Source: JAGQLF01 sp964635995
Lineage (GTDB): Bacteria > Patescibacteriota > Dojkabacteria > J137
DNA length: 7,233 bases
Assembly: GCA_964635995.1 (NCBI GenBank)
Contig: CAZWRA010000047.1
Location: 1-7,233, forward strand
Reading direction: 5' to 3'
Below the pieces are notes generated by a model. That model was not told the DNA's origin and ran no database searches. It saw nothing but the letters and a program-made list of their open reading frames with translations. Each line of letters begins with the position of its first letter. Within the stretch, counting starts at the first letter, position 1. Positions 5,877 to 7,233 of this stretch are shown here, one piece after another. Both the position numbers and the translations under genes were made by a program.

Positions 5877-7115
5877 CTATAATAACTCACTTATTCTCAA
5901 TAGCTCGTTATATTTTGCAGTTCTTTCACCTCGACTTGGAGCACCAGTTTTAATTTGCCCAGCGCCAGTTCCAACAGCAATATGTGAAATTGTTACATCC
6001 TCGGTTTCGCCACTCCTATGAGAGACAACGTTATTCCAACCTGCATCCTTCGCCATATGCATAGCAGCGAATGTTTCGGTTAAAGACCCAATTTGATTAA
6101 CTTTCACTAATAATGAATTGCATCCATTTTCTTTAATTGCTTTTTCAATTCTTTTTACATTTGTTACAAGTAAATCATCTCCTACTATCTGAAGTTTATC
6201 ACCAACTTTTTGAGTAAATTTTGACCACATTGACCAATCATCTTCAGCGAAAGGATCCTCAATACTTAAAAATGGATATTTTCCAGTCCAAGAAACTAAA
6301 GTTTCAAGCCATTCATCTTTTGAGATCTCCTTATTTTCAGTTTTTAACATATAAGTATCATTTTGAGCATTATAGAATTCGCTTGATGCAACATCTAATG
6401 CAAAAAACACATCCTCACCTAACTTATAGCCTGATTTTTCAACTGATTCAGATATTGTTGACAGAGCTTCTTCATTATTTCTAAATCCAGGTGCGTATCC
6501 TCCTTCATTACCAATATTTGTATTCATTCCCCTTTCATCCAAAATTTTTCCTAAATTTAAGAATATCTCGCAGCCAGCTCTTAGCTGTTCTGAATAATCT
6601 TCATTCTGTATAATAATCATGAATTCTTGAATATCTGTTGACCAGTTAGCATGTTTCCCGCCGTTCATAATATTAAACATTGGTCTTGGTAAACTCATCT
6701 CTCCTCCATATACTTGATTAATATATTTGAATAAAGGTAACTTTCTACTAGCTGCTACAGCATGAGCAAAAGCTAGTGAAATTCCTAAAATTGCATTTGC
6801 CCCTAAGTTTGATTTATTTTCAGTACCATCAAGTTCTAATAAGTACTCATCAAGTTCTTCTTGTGAATTGAATTCTTTTAAATTTAATTTATCGTTTAAA
6901 CTTTTTACATTTTCAACAGCTTTTAAAACACTTTTACCCAAAAAAATTGACTTGTCTCCATCTCTTAATTCTAGTGCTTCATGAGCTCCAGTTGAAGCTC
7001 CACTTGGAATTGCTGCTCGACCAAAAGAATCATCTTCAAGTATTAAATCTACTTCAATTGTAGGATTTGCTCTTGAATCAATAATTTGCCTTGCGTGTAC
7101 CTTTTTTATCTTCAT
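5877..7115 (-). CDS. eno: Enolase (phosphopyruvate hydratase)
   Basis: Enolase dehydrates 2-phosphoglycerate to phosphoenolpyruvate, using two magnesium ions. It links the phosphoglycerate mutase and pyruvate kinase encoded in this window. From ATG at 7115 the product has 412 residues, slightly short of the usual 415-430. Visible landmarks are SRANPTIEV (14-22, usually with Gly in place of Ala), the mobile loop SGASTGAHE (38-46), NGGKHA (151-156) and DIQEFM (161-166). Glu183 in GCEIF and Glu204 in GNEGGYAP are the catalytic acids. The metal ligands are Asp241 (ALDVASSEF), Glu286 (SIEDP) and Asp313 (GDDLLVT). The base Lys338 is in LLVKVNQIG, followed by SHRSGETED (365-373) and Lys389 in IKTGAPSRGERTAKYN. 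All key residues are present, so it should be active. A longer frame reaches 7172, but its extra 19 residues are hydrophobic, foreign to the family, and overlap the promoter, so 7115 is chosen. No Shine-Dalgarno is visible. Confidence 0.96.
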   Translation of the reverse strand: MKIKKVHARQIIDSRANPTIEVDLILEDDSFGRAAIPSGASTGAHEALELRDGDKSIFLGKSVLKAVENVKSLNDKLNLKEFNSQEELDEYLLELDGTENKSNLGANAILGISLAFAHAVAASRKLPLFKYINQVYGGEMSLPRPMFNIMNGGKHANWSTDIQEFMIIIQNEDYSEQLRAGCEIFLNLGKILDERGMNTNIGNEGGYAPGFRNNEEALSTISESVEKSGYKLGEDVFFALDVASSEFYNAQNDTYMLKTENKEISKDEWLETLVSWTGKYPFLSIEDPFAEDDWSMWSKFTQKVGDKLQIVGDDLLVTNVKRIEKAIKENGCNSLLVKVNQIGSLTETFAAMHMAKDAGWNNVVSHRSGETEDVTISHIAVGTGAGQIKTGAPSRGERTAKYNELLRISELL

Positions 7116-7143
7116 TGAGAATACAATAATAATTAAACTTGTA

Positions 7144-7172
7144 ATGATATCGCTTAGATAAATAATTGGCAA
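7144..7172 (-). promoter_or_regulatory. Sigma70-type promoter of the enolase gene
   Basis: Read on the - strand, TTGCCA (7172-7167) and TATCAT (7149-7144) are separated by exactly 17 bp. Each hexamer matches five of six consensus bases. Transcription would start near 7137, leaving a leader of about 22 nt before ATG 7115. This is the best two-box promoter in the window, and it excludes translation starting at 7172. Confidence 0.65.
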
Positions 7173-7233
7173 ATGTTATCTGTAAACTAAAGGAAGATAA
7201 TCCCCACTTTTGCGGTCGAAATTGCTTGCAATG

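Noticed and set aside
7116..7172. N-terminal extension of enolase to an upstream start
   Set aside because: The extra 19 residues are hydrophobic and absent from the enolase family, the frame overlaps the -35/-10 promoter, and ATG 7115 begins exactly at the conserved N-terminus.
7176..7233. Possible 3' end of another - strand gene, 18 open codons ending TAA at 7176-7178 (ending YLPLVYR)
   Set aside because: Too short to separate from chance; no recognisable motif, and the adjacent frames are equally uninformative.

Overview
This is an AT-rich bacterial window (roughly one third G+C by eye). It carries the three enzymes of lower glycolysis plus a decayed, mobile-element-scarred interval between them. 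Pyruvate kinase (141-1562) and cofactor-independent phosphoglycerate mutase (1586-3100) lie 23 bp apart on the + strand and probably form an operon. Enolase (5877-7115) lies at the other end on the - strand. Together they cover 3-phosphoglycerate -> 2-phosphoglycerate -> phosphoenolpyruvate -> pyruvate. Shine-Dalgarno sequences are absent or very weak. Candidate promoters are sigma70-like, two or three of them with an extended -10 TGn motif, and they imply short leaders. The standard code fits: the intact genes end in TAA or TAG and need no TGA readthrough. The divergent enzyme motifs and missing ribosome-binding sites would suit a small-genome lineage such as Candidate Phyla Radiation (Patescibacteria). 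That placement is an inference, not a demonstration.

The middle (about 3155-4752) is a graveyard. A gene of unknown function starts at 3155 behind its own promoter but stays open for only 62 codons. It runs into an IS5-like insertion sequence whose DDE transposase (3375-4114) is broken by two in-frame stops and a frameshift. Beyond the element, a reading frame with internal stops (4153-4503) ends in an unrecognised C-terminal segment that may be the other half of the interrupted gene. A terminator-like palindrome (4550-4579) follows. Next, on the - strand, is the C-terminal remnant of a second enolase (4611-4752) whose sequence differs clearly from the intact enolase 1.1 kb away.

Between the enolase remnant and the intact enolase is one intact gene (4946-5806). 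It encodes a 286-residue P-loop protein resembling guanylate kinase, but divergent and with extra sequence near the C-terminus. A perfect 14-bp stem terminator separates it from the convergent enolase gene. The arrangement suggests that the enolase locus was rebuilt: an older enolase decayed while a different enolase and the kinase-like gene now sit beside it.

The most notable points are the pyruvate kinase, which lacks a metal-binding aspartate and a potassium-site serine conserved in the family; the fossil second enolase; and the guanylate-kinase-like protein embedded among glycolytic genes.
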